Assembly: GCF_029215985.1 (NCBI RefSeq)
Contig: NZ_JAEMVC010000003.1
Coordinates: 1 to 64,000, forward strand
Length of the DNA stretch: 64,000 bases
Origin: Sulfurimonas sp. SAG-AH-194-C21
Lineage (GTDB): Bacteria > Campylobacterota > Campylobacteria > Campylobacterales > Sulfurimonadaceae
Direction: 5' to 3'
The translations under genes were made by a program, and so were the position numbers. How positions within the stretch are numbered: the stretch's first letter is position 1; the number at the start of each line of letters is the position of its first letter. This document shows positions 1 through 6,694 of this stretch, piece by piece. Below the pieces are notes generated by a model. The model was not told where the DNA came from. It worked only from the letters and a program-made list of their open reading frames with translations, and made no database searches.

Positions 1-33
1 AAAAACGATACTATCAATAAAAAATTTAACCAT
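1..33 (-). CDS. Start of a minus-strand gene cut by the left edge
   Basis: Only the first eleven codons are present, reading M-V-K-F-F-I-D-S-I-V-F and running off the window. The start is supported by a good ribosome binding site (AAAGGA on the minus strand at 40-45, six bases from the ATG) and a possible -10 (TATATT, minus strand, 62-67). Too little is visible to suggest a product. Confidence 0.5.
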   Translation of the reverse strand, partial: MVKFFIDSIVF

Positions 34-132
34 TTTTTTTCCTTTAAAATTTGACCATAATAATATACATTTTCTTAGTTGTATTTTCCTAAAATTCAAT
101 AAGTTTCGTATAATTAAGGGGGCAAACCTTTG

Positions 133-173
133 TTTATATAAAAATGTTTCATCGCTGAAACTTTTTATATAAA
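133..173 (-). terminator. AT-rich stem-loop at the 3' end of the left operon
   Basis: An 18-19 base inverted repeat with one bulged base and a TCGC loop (152-155) spans the stop codon of the last gene of the minus-strand operon. The arms are A/T rich with a GTTTCA/TGAAAC core. It separates that operon from the next gene at the window edge, so a terminator or 3'-end stabiliser is likely. There is no T-tract outside the stem, so this is inferred from position and pairing only. Confidence 0.45.
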
Positions 174-538
174 TATCCTTTAACTTGTCTATTTTCTATT
201 TCTATTACGAGAGTCTCACCTAGTTCAATACTGCTAATGTTCTCATATTCATAAGAATCCACATCTCCAAACTGATCTATGTAGATACTATTTGGAGAAT
301 CGCTATATTCTTCTATTACAAGCATTTCTACAGAGTTACTTGAGTTAAAATACTCAAACTCTTCCATCTCATAGATGCAATAACTAGCTTTAAATATTTT
401 CAGTTCTGGTTTTATCTCGCCATTAATTTTTACTGGGACTAAGTTGTCTGCATACAGTATCTCTACATTATCTCCTATGTCTATTCTTCTATGCAGTTCT
501 TCTAGATATGAAACGAATTCATCTAAATCTAAAAGCAT
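149..538 (-). CDS. Hypothetical acidic protein, last gene of recombination operon
   Basis: A 129-residue soluble, acidic protein with no motif I recognise and no signal peptide or membrane segment. Its ATG overlaps the stop of the upstream DUF2958 gene as TAATG, which points to translational coupling and membership in the exonuclease/annealing-protein operon. Its stop lies inside a stem-loop. Function unknown; by context it could be an accessory factor of the element's recombination or maintenance module. Confidence 0.7.
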   Translation of the reverse strand: MLLDLDEFVSYLEELHRRIDIGDNVEILYADNLVPVKINGEIKPELKIFKASYCIYEMEEFEYFNSSNSVEMLVIEEYSDSPNSIYIDQFGDVDSYEYENISSIELGETLVIEIENRQVKGYLYKKFQR

Positions 539-834
539 TATTTAAATTTAGATAATAAAGTAGGTTTGAAACTTGTATCTCTCTCTATAGGTAAGTTTAA
601 TGGTCCTCTTACTTTTTCTAACTCACATAGCTGAAAGTATCCTAGTTCTTTTTCATGTCCATCTACTAAACCGAAACACTCTTCTGTTTTGGGATCAAAT
701 TCAAGAATAAACCAAGTCCAATTGCTATCTGGTTTAAACAACTTCACATAGACTAAAGGATCTTTCATACCTTCTGTAGCATACAACTTTGGTATTATGT
801 CCTTTATTTCTTGTGGTATCAGTGCCTTTCTCAT
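538..834 (-). CDS. DUF2958 domain protein
   Basis: A 98-residue protein covering a whole DUF2958 domain. The family hallmarks are visible: an N-terminal IPKLYATE stretch, a VYVKLF segment, the aromatic WTWF block near residue 40, GLVDGHEKELGYF near 60, and a C-terminal GPLNLPIERD..FKP. DUF2958 proteins are typical cargo of plasmids, integrative elements and phages, usually near single-strand binding or annealing genes; their biochemical role is not established. The gene starts within the stop of the upstream gene (ATGA overlap) and its own stop overlaps the next start (TAATG), so it sits in the middle of a tightly coupled operon. Confidence 0.85.
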   Translation of the reverse strand: MRKALIPQEIKDIIPKLYATEGMKDPLVYVKLFKPDSNWTWFILEFDPKTEECFGLVDGHEKELGYFQLCELEKVRGPLNLPIERDTSFKPTLLSKFK

Positions 835-1901
835 GCTACTTTTTCCTCTACATCTTCTATCTCTTTTAACAGTGTTTCCAACTTGCCATCTATCCTATCT
901 ATCTCCTCTTGTGTAAGTTGCGCTGTAAAAGAAGTATTGAGTTTAAATTTTCTGCCAAATATCTTAGCTAACAGTTCTGTCCCTTTTTTGTAGTCTCCAT
1001 TGGAAAGGTTTAATATCTCTTGTGAGACTCGTAACACTTGAGTTCTTTTGTGATTTGTATTTGATGATGGGGTTTCATTTATCTCTAAGAGAGCTTCCTT
1101 TTCTGCTTGTGTCAGTATCTCTTTTCTTGTAGTTACACTTACATCAGGAAAAAGGGTGTCTTCATCTTCATAGCCATTTTCTAAGGTTTTTAAGGCACTA
1201 GAGAGCTGTACTAGTTTTATTTTGTCCCAACTCTTGGCTTTACCAAATAAATTTTCTACTTTCTCGAGGGATACTTGTAGATTACTTATCTTTTTTAACA
1301 GTAGCTCTCTAGCTTTTACTTCTCCCATATTATTGATGGTAGCCATAGCATTGTTTTTTGCTTCTTCTAGTACCTTAGTCGCTAACCATCTTGGTACAGC
1401 ATTTAATACTACATTTCTAATGGCTTTACTCTGTCCTATCTGGAAGATGATATCTATCCCCCGATCTCCTTCATAAATGTCTTTACCATATTTAGTTTTT
1501 GGACTTTGTTTGTTTTGACGGAAGCTTCTCGAGAGGTTAAAGCCTGTCTCCAAATCGCAAAAGTAAGCTGTAAAGATATAAGCTTTCTCTTGCTCCTCCA
1601 CTTCCACATCTACAAAGCAATTACCAAAATTTCGTACTATCGATAGAGCAGCACCTATGGTTAAACCTTCGATAATACTACCTCCTTGTTTCCAAGAGTA
1701 GATAAATTCTTCTCCTGCTATGCTCGCTTCTTCCACACACTTAGAAATTACTCTATTTAGGTTGCGTGGTTTTATTACCTGCATTGCAGTTACATATCTA
1801 TTTTTAGCTTGAATAGCTCCACCTGTAAAATTATGGTTATTTACTTCTTGTTCTGTAATTACTATATTTGGCTCTGTTGTACTTTTTTTGTCTATCAGCA
1901 T
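831..1901 (-). CDS. Putative phage-type single-strand annealing/recombination protein
   Basis: A 356-residue soluble protein. Residues about 60-185 resemble a phage protein family often found beside RecE/Cas4-like exonucleases: a GLTIGAALSIVRNFGN block, a FTAYFCDLETGFN segment, then an acidic/aromatic region ending IGQSKAIRNVVLNAVP. I infer a role like RecT/Erf (annealing of single strands after resection) mainly from the neighbouring nuclease and this pattern. The C-terminal third is lysine/glutamate rich and probably variable. The start has a clean AAAGGAG site. The gene lies 29 bases after the nuclease and overlaps the DUF2958 gene. It could instead be an essential recombination function of unknown type, so the family call is tentative. 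Confidence 0.6.
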   Translation of the reverse strand: MLIDKKSTTEPNIVITEQEVNNHNFTGGAIQAKNRYVTAMQVIKPRNLNRVISKCVEEASIAGEEFIYSWKQGGSIIEGLTIGAALSIVRNFGNCFVDVEVEEQEKAYIFTAYFCDLETGFNLSRSFRQNKQSPKTKYGKDIYEGDRGIDIIFQIGQSKAIRNVVLNAVPRWLATKVLEEAKNNAMATINNMGEVKARELLLKKISNLQVSLEKVENLFGKAKSWDKIKLVQLSSALKTLENGYEDEDTLFPDVSVTTRKEILTQAEKEALLEINETPSSNTNHKRTQVLRVSQEILNLSNGDYKKGTELLAKIFGRKFKLNTSFTAQLTQEEIDRIDGKLETLLKEIEDVEEKVA

Positions 1902-1930
1902 ATAATCTCCTTTATCTGCTATTTAGTTGT

Positions 1931-2701
1931 TTAAGCATACATATACTCACTATTCTGCAAGTGAAATAGGTTGGCTGGATCTAAGATGGGTTCTCCATTT
2001 ACAGCTCGATAAAAGTCAGCTATTCTACTAGCTAACAATTCTAAAATCTCATCTGCTTTTTCTTCTTGGAGGTCTACCTTTACTATGCGTGTGCGTGTAT
2101 CTAGCGTTGATGTAGGTTTCACTATCTCATGGATACTCGCGCCTGCTATACTCATCCCTGCTTTTTTTGCCAAGAGACTATAAACGGAAAGTTGGAGTTC
2201 ATGTTTTAGTTGGAGTGATTTACTGAGCATTCCTGCTGTTTTTATGTCTACAAGGGTATCATCTTGAGTTATTAAGTCTATAGTCCCTCGCACTCCTGCT
2301 ATGTAAGGATTATTATCAAACTTCACTTCTACATACTGTTCTGTATACTTAGGTAAGATTGTAGGCATTATCTCTTTGTGGTAGGCACTAGTTAATCTAC
2401 TTGCAAGATTAGCAAACTCATTCACATCCTCCTCCTCTGTCCACTGTGTAGTAGCACTAAGTTTTAAAAACTCTTCACTTGTAGCTTCTAGTACTAGCTG
2501 TTGGTTTGGAAGTGTCCCTGTCTTTATAAACTCTTCGTAGCCTACATTCAGACCATGGTGTACAGCGGTACCTAAAGTTAGATAACTTTTGGGAGCCGTG
2601 TACTCTTTTAAAATATGGGTTTGATACCACTCATAGGGATTTTTCAAGAATGTTTTTATGCTACTGGGTCGTATCCATATCTTGTCACTTTGTGGTAACA
2701 T
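1931..2701 (-). CDS. PD-(D/E)XK superfamily exonuclease (Cas4/RecB-like)
   Basis: A 256-residue protein with the ordered motifs of a RecB/Cas4-type nuclease: an N-terminal PSSIKTFLKNPYEWY, then GTAVHHGL with a candidate metal-binding histidine, GTIDLI carrying the first acidic residue, VDIKTA giving the D-x-K core, and a downstream QLSVYSLLA helix matching the Q-x3-Y motif. Such enzymes resect DNA ends; next to a candidate annealing protein this suggests a Red/RecET-like recombination pair used by the mobile element. I see no iron-sulfur cysteine cluster, unlike true Cas4, and there is no CRISPR array. The start follows AAGGAG and overlaps the stop of a 24-codon reading frame as TAATG. Confidence 0.82.
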   Translation of the reverse strand: MLPQSDKIWIRPSSIKTFLKNPYEWYQTHILKEYTAPKSYLTLGTAVHHGLNVGYEEFIKTGTLPNQQLVLEATSEEFLKLSATTQWTEEEDVNEFANLASRLTSAYHKEIMPTILPKYTEQYVEVKFDNNPYIAGVRGTIDLITQDDTLVDIKTAGMLSKSLQLKHELQLSVYSLLAKKAGMSIAGASIHEIVKPTSTLDTRTRIVKVDLQEEKADEILELLASRIADFYRAVNGEPILDPANLFHLQNSEYMYA

Positions 2702-2775
2702 TACTTCTCCTTAACAACTGGGCATTTGCATTCATCTATCTTATTCCAGTTAAGATCTATATTAAAATTTATCAC
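2701..2775 (-). CDS. Candidate 24-residue leader/microprotein upstream of the nuclease
   Basis: A GTG-started frame of 24 codons with a very strong GGAGG ribosome binding site. It ends TAATG on the nuclease start, so it could couple translation of the nuclease. It contains a C-x-C pair. It is short enough to be a regulatory leader rather than a functional protein; support is only the binding site and the overlap. Confidence 0.35.
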   Translation of the reverse strand: MINFNIDLNWNKIDECKCPVVKEK

Positions 2776-2791
2776 TATACTTTCCTCCTTT

Positions 2792-2917
2792 TTAGTCATG
2801 GTAGTTACTACTGCAACCACCGATAGAGTTTGTGAACTGGTGTCCTCTTATTCGTTCTAATCTAACTCTTCTAGCAGGTGTCATCCTGTCGAAGTAGGCT
2901 TGTTTGGGGTCATACAT
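2792..2917 (-). CDS. Candidate 41-residue basic microprotein
   Basis: ATG start preceded by AAAGGA. The peptide begins MYDPKQAYFDRMTPARR and is rich in arginine over residues 15-24, suggesting nucleic-acid contact. It lies in the same direction as the exonuclease operon with 18 bases to the next frame. No family recognised. Confidence 0.45.
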   Translation of the reverse strand: MYDPKQAYFDRMTPARRVRLERIRGHQFTNSIGGCSSNYHD

Positions 2918-2935
2918 AATTTTCCTTTGATGTGT

Positions 2936-3067
2936 TCACTCTACAGGTAGATAAGGGTTGTAGGTAGGGGTGTTGGCTGGGCTAGCACTTATTAGGTCTG
3001 GAAAAAAGTTTAATCTTTTGCATACCTCTCTTTCATTTTCATGGTAAGTATTTATCTGTTTGTCCAT
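2936..3067 (-). CDS. Candidate 43-residue microprotein, first gene of recombination operon
   Basis: ATG start with an AAGGAG binding site seven bases upstream. The peptide is hydrophilic in its first half and proline/asparagine rich at the end. Upstream, on the minus strand, an AT-rich stretch with TATATTATT-like sequence (about 3095-3110) could be the operon promoter. No homology recognised; it appears to be the first gene of the run that continues to position 149. Confidence 0.45.
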   Translation of the reverse strand: MDKQINTYHENEREVCKRLNFFPDLISASPANTPTYNPYLPVE

Positions 3068-3219
3068 ACTTCTCCTTTCATTGGTATTTACTCTTATCAA
3101 TAATATATATTTTAAAGGTCATTAGTTTCGGTTTTAAAATTTTTATAAATCCATAAGTGTAAAAAAAAAAGGAGGTACCTAACAAGTAAGTTTGTAGGGG
3201 GATAAAGGGAATTTAACTC

Positions 3220-3235
3220 AGATTTAGCTAAATCT
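3220..3235. promoter_or_regulatory. Perfect 16-bp palindrome over the RHH gene stop
   Basis: AGATTTAGCTAAATCT is fully self-complementary and covers the stop codon of the ribbon-helix-helix gene. It may be a short hairpin ending the par operon or a binding site for the dimeric RHH protein. There is no loop, so a protein site is at least as plausible as a terminator. Confidence 0.35.
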
Positions 3236-3428
3236 TAGGTTTATGTGATAAATATTCTTTTATTAGCTTTCTAATGAGAGTGCTAACTGCTATGTCTACC
3301 TTTGTACACACCAACCGTAAAGCTTCATTATCAGCTTTATCTATGTAGACAGATATTCGTACCTTACTCTTTGAACTGTCAGGGCGACCACCTAAGGAAT
3401 GTTCTAGGTCTTTCATAGAAGGTAGCAT
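3228..3428 (-). CDS. Ribbon-helix-helix DNA-binding protein, partner of ParA
   Basis: A 66-residue protein whose second half is a ribbon-helix-helix fold: the strand KVRISVYID (residues about 22-30), then two helices covering NEALRLVCTKVDIAVSTLIRKLIKEYL. The first 20 residues are a flexible tail that may touch ParA, as in small plasmid partition proteins. Its ATG overlaps the ParA stop (TAATG) behind a strong AAGGAGG site, so the pair is co-translated. Expected to bind a centromere-like or operator site and to autorepress. Confidence 0.8.
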   Translation of the reverse strand: MLPSMKDLEHSLGGRPDSSKSKVRISVYIDKADNEALRLVCTKVDIAVSTLIRKLIKEYLSHKPKI

Positions 3429-4060
3429 TAGATACCTCCTTTTAAGCTTATTATCTGTTCTGTTAAATCGATAATTTCCTCATAAATTTCATTGTGAAGA
3501 TTTTTAGTCCTTTGGAGCATATAGTTACCCTTTTCATGATGAATATTTTGGTACCATTTACTTCCATCCCTGGCTATGTGTTTAAAGAGCGTTGTATTTT
3601 TCATCATATAGATACTACATTCGTCAATATATGAGCTAAGTTGTGCTGCAACTTCTAAGAACTCCTTTTCGTTAGCGACTCTATTTACTATGATAAAGAT
3701 ATTTTCTATCTCAGCCTGTTGCACAAACTGTATAGTTTCTATAGTTGCACTTATACTTCTTGCATCTGTTAAGGTAGGGATGATTACTCCATCAGCTAGT
3801 TTTATAGCATGCATAACTTTAGGGTCTACTAATCCAGTCATAGCACCCATGTCAAAGACTATATCTCTGTCTCCTTTTAAATATCGTGAGGGAATCTTCT
3901 TGAGTTTAGAATCTATCAAGTGAGTGTTAATCGTCTGGAGCCGGCTTAAATCTGTCACTACATCATTAGTAACTAAAGTGTAGTTATTGTTGAGGGCTAT
4001 ATTTGTAGCTATGGAGGTTTTTCCAACCCCACCTTTTATGGAAATGACTGTCAAATACAT
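3428..4060 (-). CDS. ParA-family partition ATPase
   Basis: A 210-residue single-domain ParA/MinD-type ATPase. The deviant Walker A KGGVGKTS lies at residues 9-16, a DIVFDMGA motif takes the place of the usual D-x-P-P/G segment near residue 70, and VIIPTLTDA and IIVNRV strands follow. This size fits plasmid ParA proteins that pair with a small RHH protein, which is encoded immediately downstream. It indicates that the island derives from, or can exist as, an extrachromosomal element. Two inverted repeats upstream are probable operators. Confidence 0.85.
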   Translation of the reverse strand: MYLTVISIKGGVGKTSIATNIALNNNYTLVTNDVVTDLSRLQTINTHLIDSKLKKIPSRYLKGDRDIVFDMGAMTGLVDPKVMHAIKLADGVIIPTLTDARSISATIETIQFVQQAEIENIFIIVNRVANEKEFLEVAAQLSSYIDECSIYMMKNTTLFKHIARDGSKWYQNIHHEKGNYMLQRTKNLHNEIYEEIIDLTEQIISLKGGI

Positions 4061-4083
4061 GTTGTATCCTTTTTTAGTTTATT

Positions 4084-4110
4084 TAAGAAGAAGTTTAAAA
4101 TTTCTTCTTA
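4084..4110. promoter_or_regulatory. 9-bp inverted repeat upstream of parA
   Basis: TAAGAAGAA and TTCTTCTTA are separated by nine bases, 24 bases before the ParA start. In this position it would lie in the 5' leader or at the promoter and could serve as an operator for the RHH protein. Confidence 0.4.
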
Positions 4111-4130
4111 TTTTTATGTTCTAAAAAATG

Positions 4131-4154
4131 GACTACAAAAGTACTTTTGTGGTC
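4131..4154. promoter_or_regulatory. 24-bp near-perfect palindrome, probable par operator
   Basis: The central 16 bases (4135-4150, ACAAAAGTACTTTTGT) are a perfect palindrome; the flanks GAC and GTC extend the symmetry to 24 bases with one mismatched pair. It is about 70 bases upstream of the ParA start, a typical place for the operator or partition site of a ParA/RHH module. Confidence 0.5.
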
Positions 4155-4174
4155 TACAATATGAGTTAGAGTTT

Positions 4175-4665
4175 TTAACTAGCTAGTTTTACTCGTTTAA
4201 TATATTCACCTAAAGATTTAGCTGTACCAAATCCTAAATGCAGCTTAGATATCTTGTTCACAGGGACACCTAACTTTACTAACTCTCTAATTCACTCATA
4301 AGGGAAAACATGGTGAGCATAACTTTGTTTTGCATATCGTTGATGTTATTTTTGTTAAGTATCATATTTTGTTTTATGGCTATGAGTTTTATGCTTTTAG
4401 CTATTAAAACATTGACTATGTCAAAAAGACCTGATAAAGAACGAGCTAGCCGACTTAATTCGCTAACTATCAAGGTGTCTTCTTCTTTTAAAGTGGATAT
4501 AAGTTCATCTATTCTTCTATCTTTGGTAGACTTTTTGCTACTCATACTAATCTGGATGAAGCTGACTTTACCAAGATTATGTTTGTTAGCATAGTCTAGT
4601 ATCTCATGCTTTTGGTTCTCTACAGTCTGTTTTTCTGTACTTACTCTTATGTAACCTAGTGTCAT
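4175..4665 (-). pseudogene. Serine resolvase/invertase, broken by internal deletion and frameshift
   Basis: The N-terminal catalytic domain of a small serine recombinase is intact: YIRVSTEKQ with the nucleophile serine, LSRLARS with the active-site arginines, and a helix ending SLMSELES. The frame then stops. In a different frame the sequence continues with IRELVKLGVPVNKISKLHLG...SLGEYIKRVKLAS, which is the C-terminal helix-turn-helix of the same family. The linker between them (about 30-40 residues in relatives) is missing. The junction GAATTAGAGAG can encode either the end of the catalytic helix or the start of the DNA-binding part, so a slip between two such repeats explains the break. Probably inactive. 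Confidence 0.75.
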
Positions 4666-4734
4666 AAGGAACCTCCTCTAAGGTGTTAATTAATCTTAGC
4701 AGTTTTCTTATGGAAAAGTTAGAGCAACTTAAAA

Positions 4735-4769
4735 AAAAACGACACAAGCTTGTACTTAAAGTGGTTAAA
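4735..4769 (+). promoter_or_regulatory. Island promoter-like motif, copy 1
   Basis: AAAAACGACAC followed after 17 bases by GGTTAAA. The same two blocks at the same spacing recur at 5245-5279, and the first block recurs at 18542 with TATAAT in the second position. It lies 29 bases before the start of the next gene. ACGACA resembles a -35 (TTGACA) and the second block a weak -10, though the spacing is longer than usual. Confidence 0.45.
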
Positions 4770-4798
4770 ATTAAGAACTTTAATGTAAGGAAAACTAT

Positions 4799-5242
4799 AT
4801 GGGCAATCTAAGTCAAATAGAGGTAGGTAAAATAGAAAAGTTAAATGCGATTTTAGTAAAGCATGAAGAGGATATCTATACTTTAGCTAAACGAGAGCAT
4901 GATATACTCAAGACTAAAACTGGTTTGGTAGACTACGAGCTAAATGTAGATATATCTTTCTATAAAGAAGAAGGTGAAAATCCTTTAGTGTCTTGGGAAG
5001 AGAATATGAAACAGAGATTTACTACAGGTTCTCTATCCCCTATCAGCAATAAAAAAAATCATAATGTTACAAGTACTTGTTGGAAGCAAAACGATTTAAA
5101 CTCTCAACATCATTGTTGGCTTTTGCATCGTTTGTATGATGACTTTTTTATACCTTGGGCTGAGATATTAGAGATAAAGCATATATGGTACGATATACAA
5201 ATCACATATCAATACACTTGTGACATAGATTTAGAATCTTAG
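4799..5242 (+). CDS. Hypothetical protein, 147 residues
   Basis: Soluble protein with an N-terminal helical part (residues 1-40, possibly coiled coil) and a C-terminal part rich in tryptophan, histidine and tyrosine (CWLLHRLYDDFFIPWAEIL). No motif I can assign. Transcribed alone behind a copy of the island promoter-like motif; a second copy lies just after its stop and serves the next gene. Confidence 0.7.
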   Translation: MGNLSQIEVGKIEKLNAILVKHEEDIYTLAKREHDILKTKTGLVDYELNVDISFYKEEGENPLVSWEENMKQRFTTGSLSPISNKKNHNVTSTCWKQNDLNSQHHCWLLHRLYDDFFIPWAEILEIKHIWYDIQITYQYTCDIDLES

Positions 5243-5244
5243 AA

Positions 5245-5279
5245 AAAAACGACACAACCATGTGAAGTAGTAGGTTAAA
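5245..5279 (+). promoter_or_regulatory. Island promoter-like motif, copy 2
   Basis: AAAAACGACAC plus GGTTAAA with exactly the spacing seen in copy 1. It directly follows the preceding stop codon and is 25 bases upstream of the next ATG, which has its own AAGGAGA site. An equal block arrangement in two otherwise different intergenic sequences argues for a functional site. Confidence 0.45.
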
Positions 5280-5304
5280 GTACTACTATCTAAAAGGAGA
5301 ACAG

Positions 5305-6003
5305 ATGATACAAACAACACTTACTCAAGAAGAGACAGACACCTTAGTTAAATATACTGAAAAATTCAATACTATTGTAGCTCAAGCCAAAGAACAGAAG
5401 ATGAAAGCATTTATCAAAGAGCAGGCTACAAGTGTTAAGCATTTTAAGCTAGCTAAAAAGAGCGAGGATACTTCTGCTTTGGATGCAGTAAAGGTAGAAC
5501 CTACTCTTACAAGTTTAGTTGAGATCTTTGTAGCTTTTGGGTCTGATATAACCATAGCTGTTAAAGAAGAACTCTTAGAAATAGCTCCGTTTAAAGGTGT
5601 AGATGAAGAGACACTAGAAGCCGTCACACAGTTAGCAACTGATTTTGATGAAAATTATTTTCCGTTTTTAACTCTAGACCTACTAGCTTCCATTCGCAAA
5701 ACTTTAGTAGAGGTAGAGGATAAAAGTCCTTTATCTCTAGCCCTAACATCACTTGATGAACAAATCTCACAACATTACTTAGAGGTAAATTCTGGCAGTA
5801 AACTTTATACAAAGATACACACTTTGTCATTAAAGCTTATAACGATAGACATGCTGATTCTTGAAGATGATTTAGTAGGTAGTCAAGTACCTAAAATAAA
5901 GAGATTAGAAAAGAAGTATCAAAAAAAATACGAGTCTTTATTAAGTGAAGCTAAGAAGTATGACATTCTCGTACAAAACCTTCAATACATAAAAGCTAGT
6001 TAG
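5305..6003 (+). CDS. Hypothetical helical protein, paralogue of the next gene
   Basis: A 232-residue, mostly alpha-helical soluble protein. Its N-terminal helix (LTQEETDTLVKYTEKFNTIVAQAK) and C-terminal segment (YESLLSEAKKYDILVQNLQY) resemble the matching ends of the downstream gene product, and both carry a central aromatic block (ENYFPFLTLDLLASI here). The two are therefore likely distant tandem paralogues. The genes are nine bases apart, so co-transcribed. No known domain recognised; by position a phage- or plasmid-type accessory protein. Confidence 0.75.
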   Translation: MIQTTLTQEETDTLVKYTEKFNTIVAQAKEQKMKAFIKEQATSVKHFKLAKKSEDTSALDAVKVEPTLTSLVEIFVAFGSDITIAVKEELLEIAPFKGVDEETLEAVTQLATDFDENYFPFLTLDLLASIRKTLVEVEDKSPLSLALTSLDEQISQHYLEVNSGSKLYTKIHTLSLKLITIDMLILEDDLVGSQVPKIKRLEKKYQKKYESLLSEAKKYDILVQNLQYIKAS

Positions 6004-6012
6004 GGTAAGAGT

Positions 6013-6576
6013 ATGGCAGGACTACAGAACTTAAGTACTCAAGAGTACAACTCTGCTTTGGCTTACATAGAGCAGACTAACACAGCAATTTTAAAAGCTA
6101 AGTCTTTAAGCATTTACACGAGAGTAGTAGAGAGTGAAGATATCTGTAGTGCTTTTAGTACACAACTTTTATTCAACTATGAAAATGAACTAGATGAATC
6201 TGAGTCTAATAATGCCAATGAAAAAAGTATCTACTTAGATAATGGCTTTGAGTTTTACTACCTCCCGACATTTTTGAGTGATATTTGTACAAATATTTTA
6301 GATGAAGTACAAAAAATTCAAGAAGTAAATGTCTATGGAATAATCTTATCTGAGCTACATAGGCAAATAGCAGAAAAAGCTAAATATCTACAAGAACAAG
6401 TCAATCTACTAAATTTATTTACCAATCTATATGAAGGTCTAAACTCCCTAGATTTAAGAAATACAACCATAGATGTCGTAGATGCTCAGTATGAAAAGTT
6501 TCTTGTAGAAGCACAGAGATATGATAAGCAGGTGATTAGCCTTGAATTACTCTCGTTTGACACCTCTGAATGTTAA
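6013..6576 (+). CDS. Hypothetical helical protein, paralogue of the previous gene
   Basis: A 187-residue helical protein. It shares with its neighbour the N-terminal pattern LSTQEYNSALAYIEQTN, a central FYYLPTFLSDI block and the C-terminal YEKFLVEAQRYDKQVISLEL. It is shorter by one internal segment. Function unknown. It ends at a weak version of the island motif that precedes the WYL regulator. Confidence 0.72.
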   Translation: MAGLQNLSTQEYNSALAYIEQTNTAILKAKSLSIYTRVVESEDICSAFSTQLLFNYENELDESESNNANEKSIYLDNGFEFYYLPTFLSDICTNILDEVQKIQEVNVYGIILSELHRQIAEKAKYLQEQVNLLNLFTNLYEGLNSLDLRNTTIDVVDAQYEKFLVEAQRYDKQVISLELLSFDTSEC

Positions 6577-6580
6577 ACAC

Positions 6581-6653
6581 AAAAAAGGGACACGGCAACA
6601 TATCAGTCTAAAGAATAAGAAAAAAGTATAAATTTTACAAATTAAGTATAAAT
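6581..6653 (+). promoter_or_regulatory. Regulatory region of the WYL gene: motif variant and direct repeats
   Basis: A diverged island motif (AAAAAAGGGACAC, 6581-6593) is followed by two exact direct repeats of AAGTATAAAT (6624-6633 and 6644-6653) whose starts are 20 bases apart, that is two helical turns on one face. Tandem same-face repeats upstream of a helix-turn-helix regulator suggest an autoregulatory operator. The -10 is not clear because the whole stretch is A/T rich. Confidence 0.4.
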
Positions 6654-6694
6654 ATTAAGAATATAAAAGTAAAATAAACACAAGAGGAAATAAT

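Noticed and set aside
1931-2701. Possible Cas4 of a CRISPR system
   Set aside because: The nuclease has RecB/Cas4-type motifs, but no repeat array, cas1/cas2 or iron-sulfur cysteines are visible; a phage-type exonuclease fits better.
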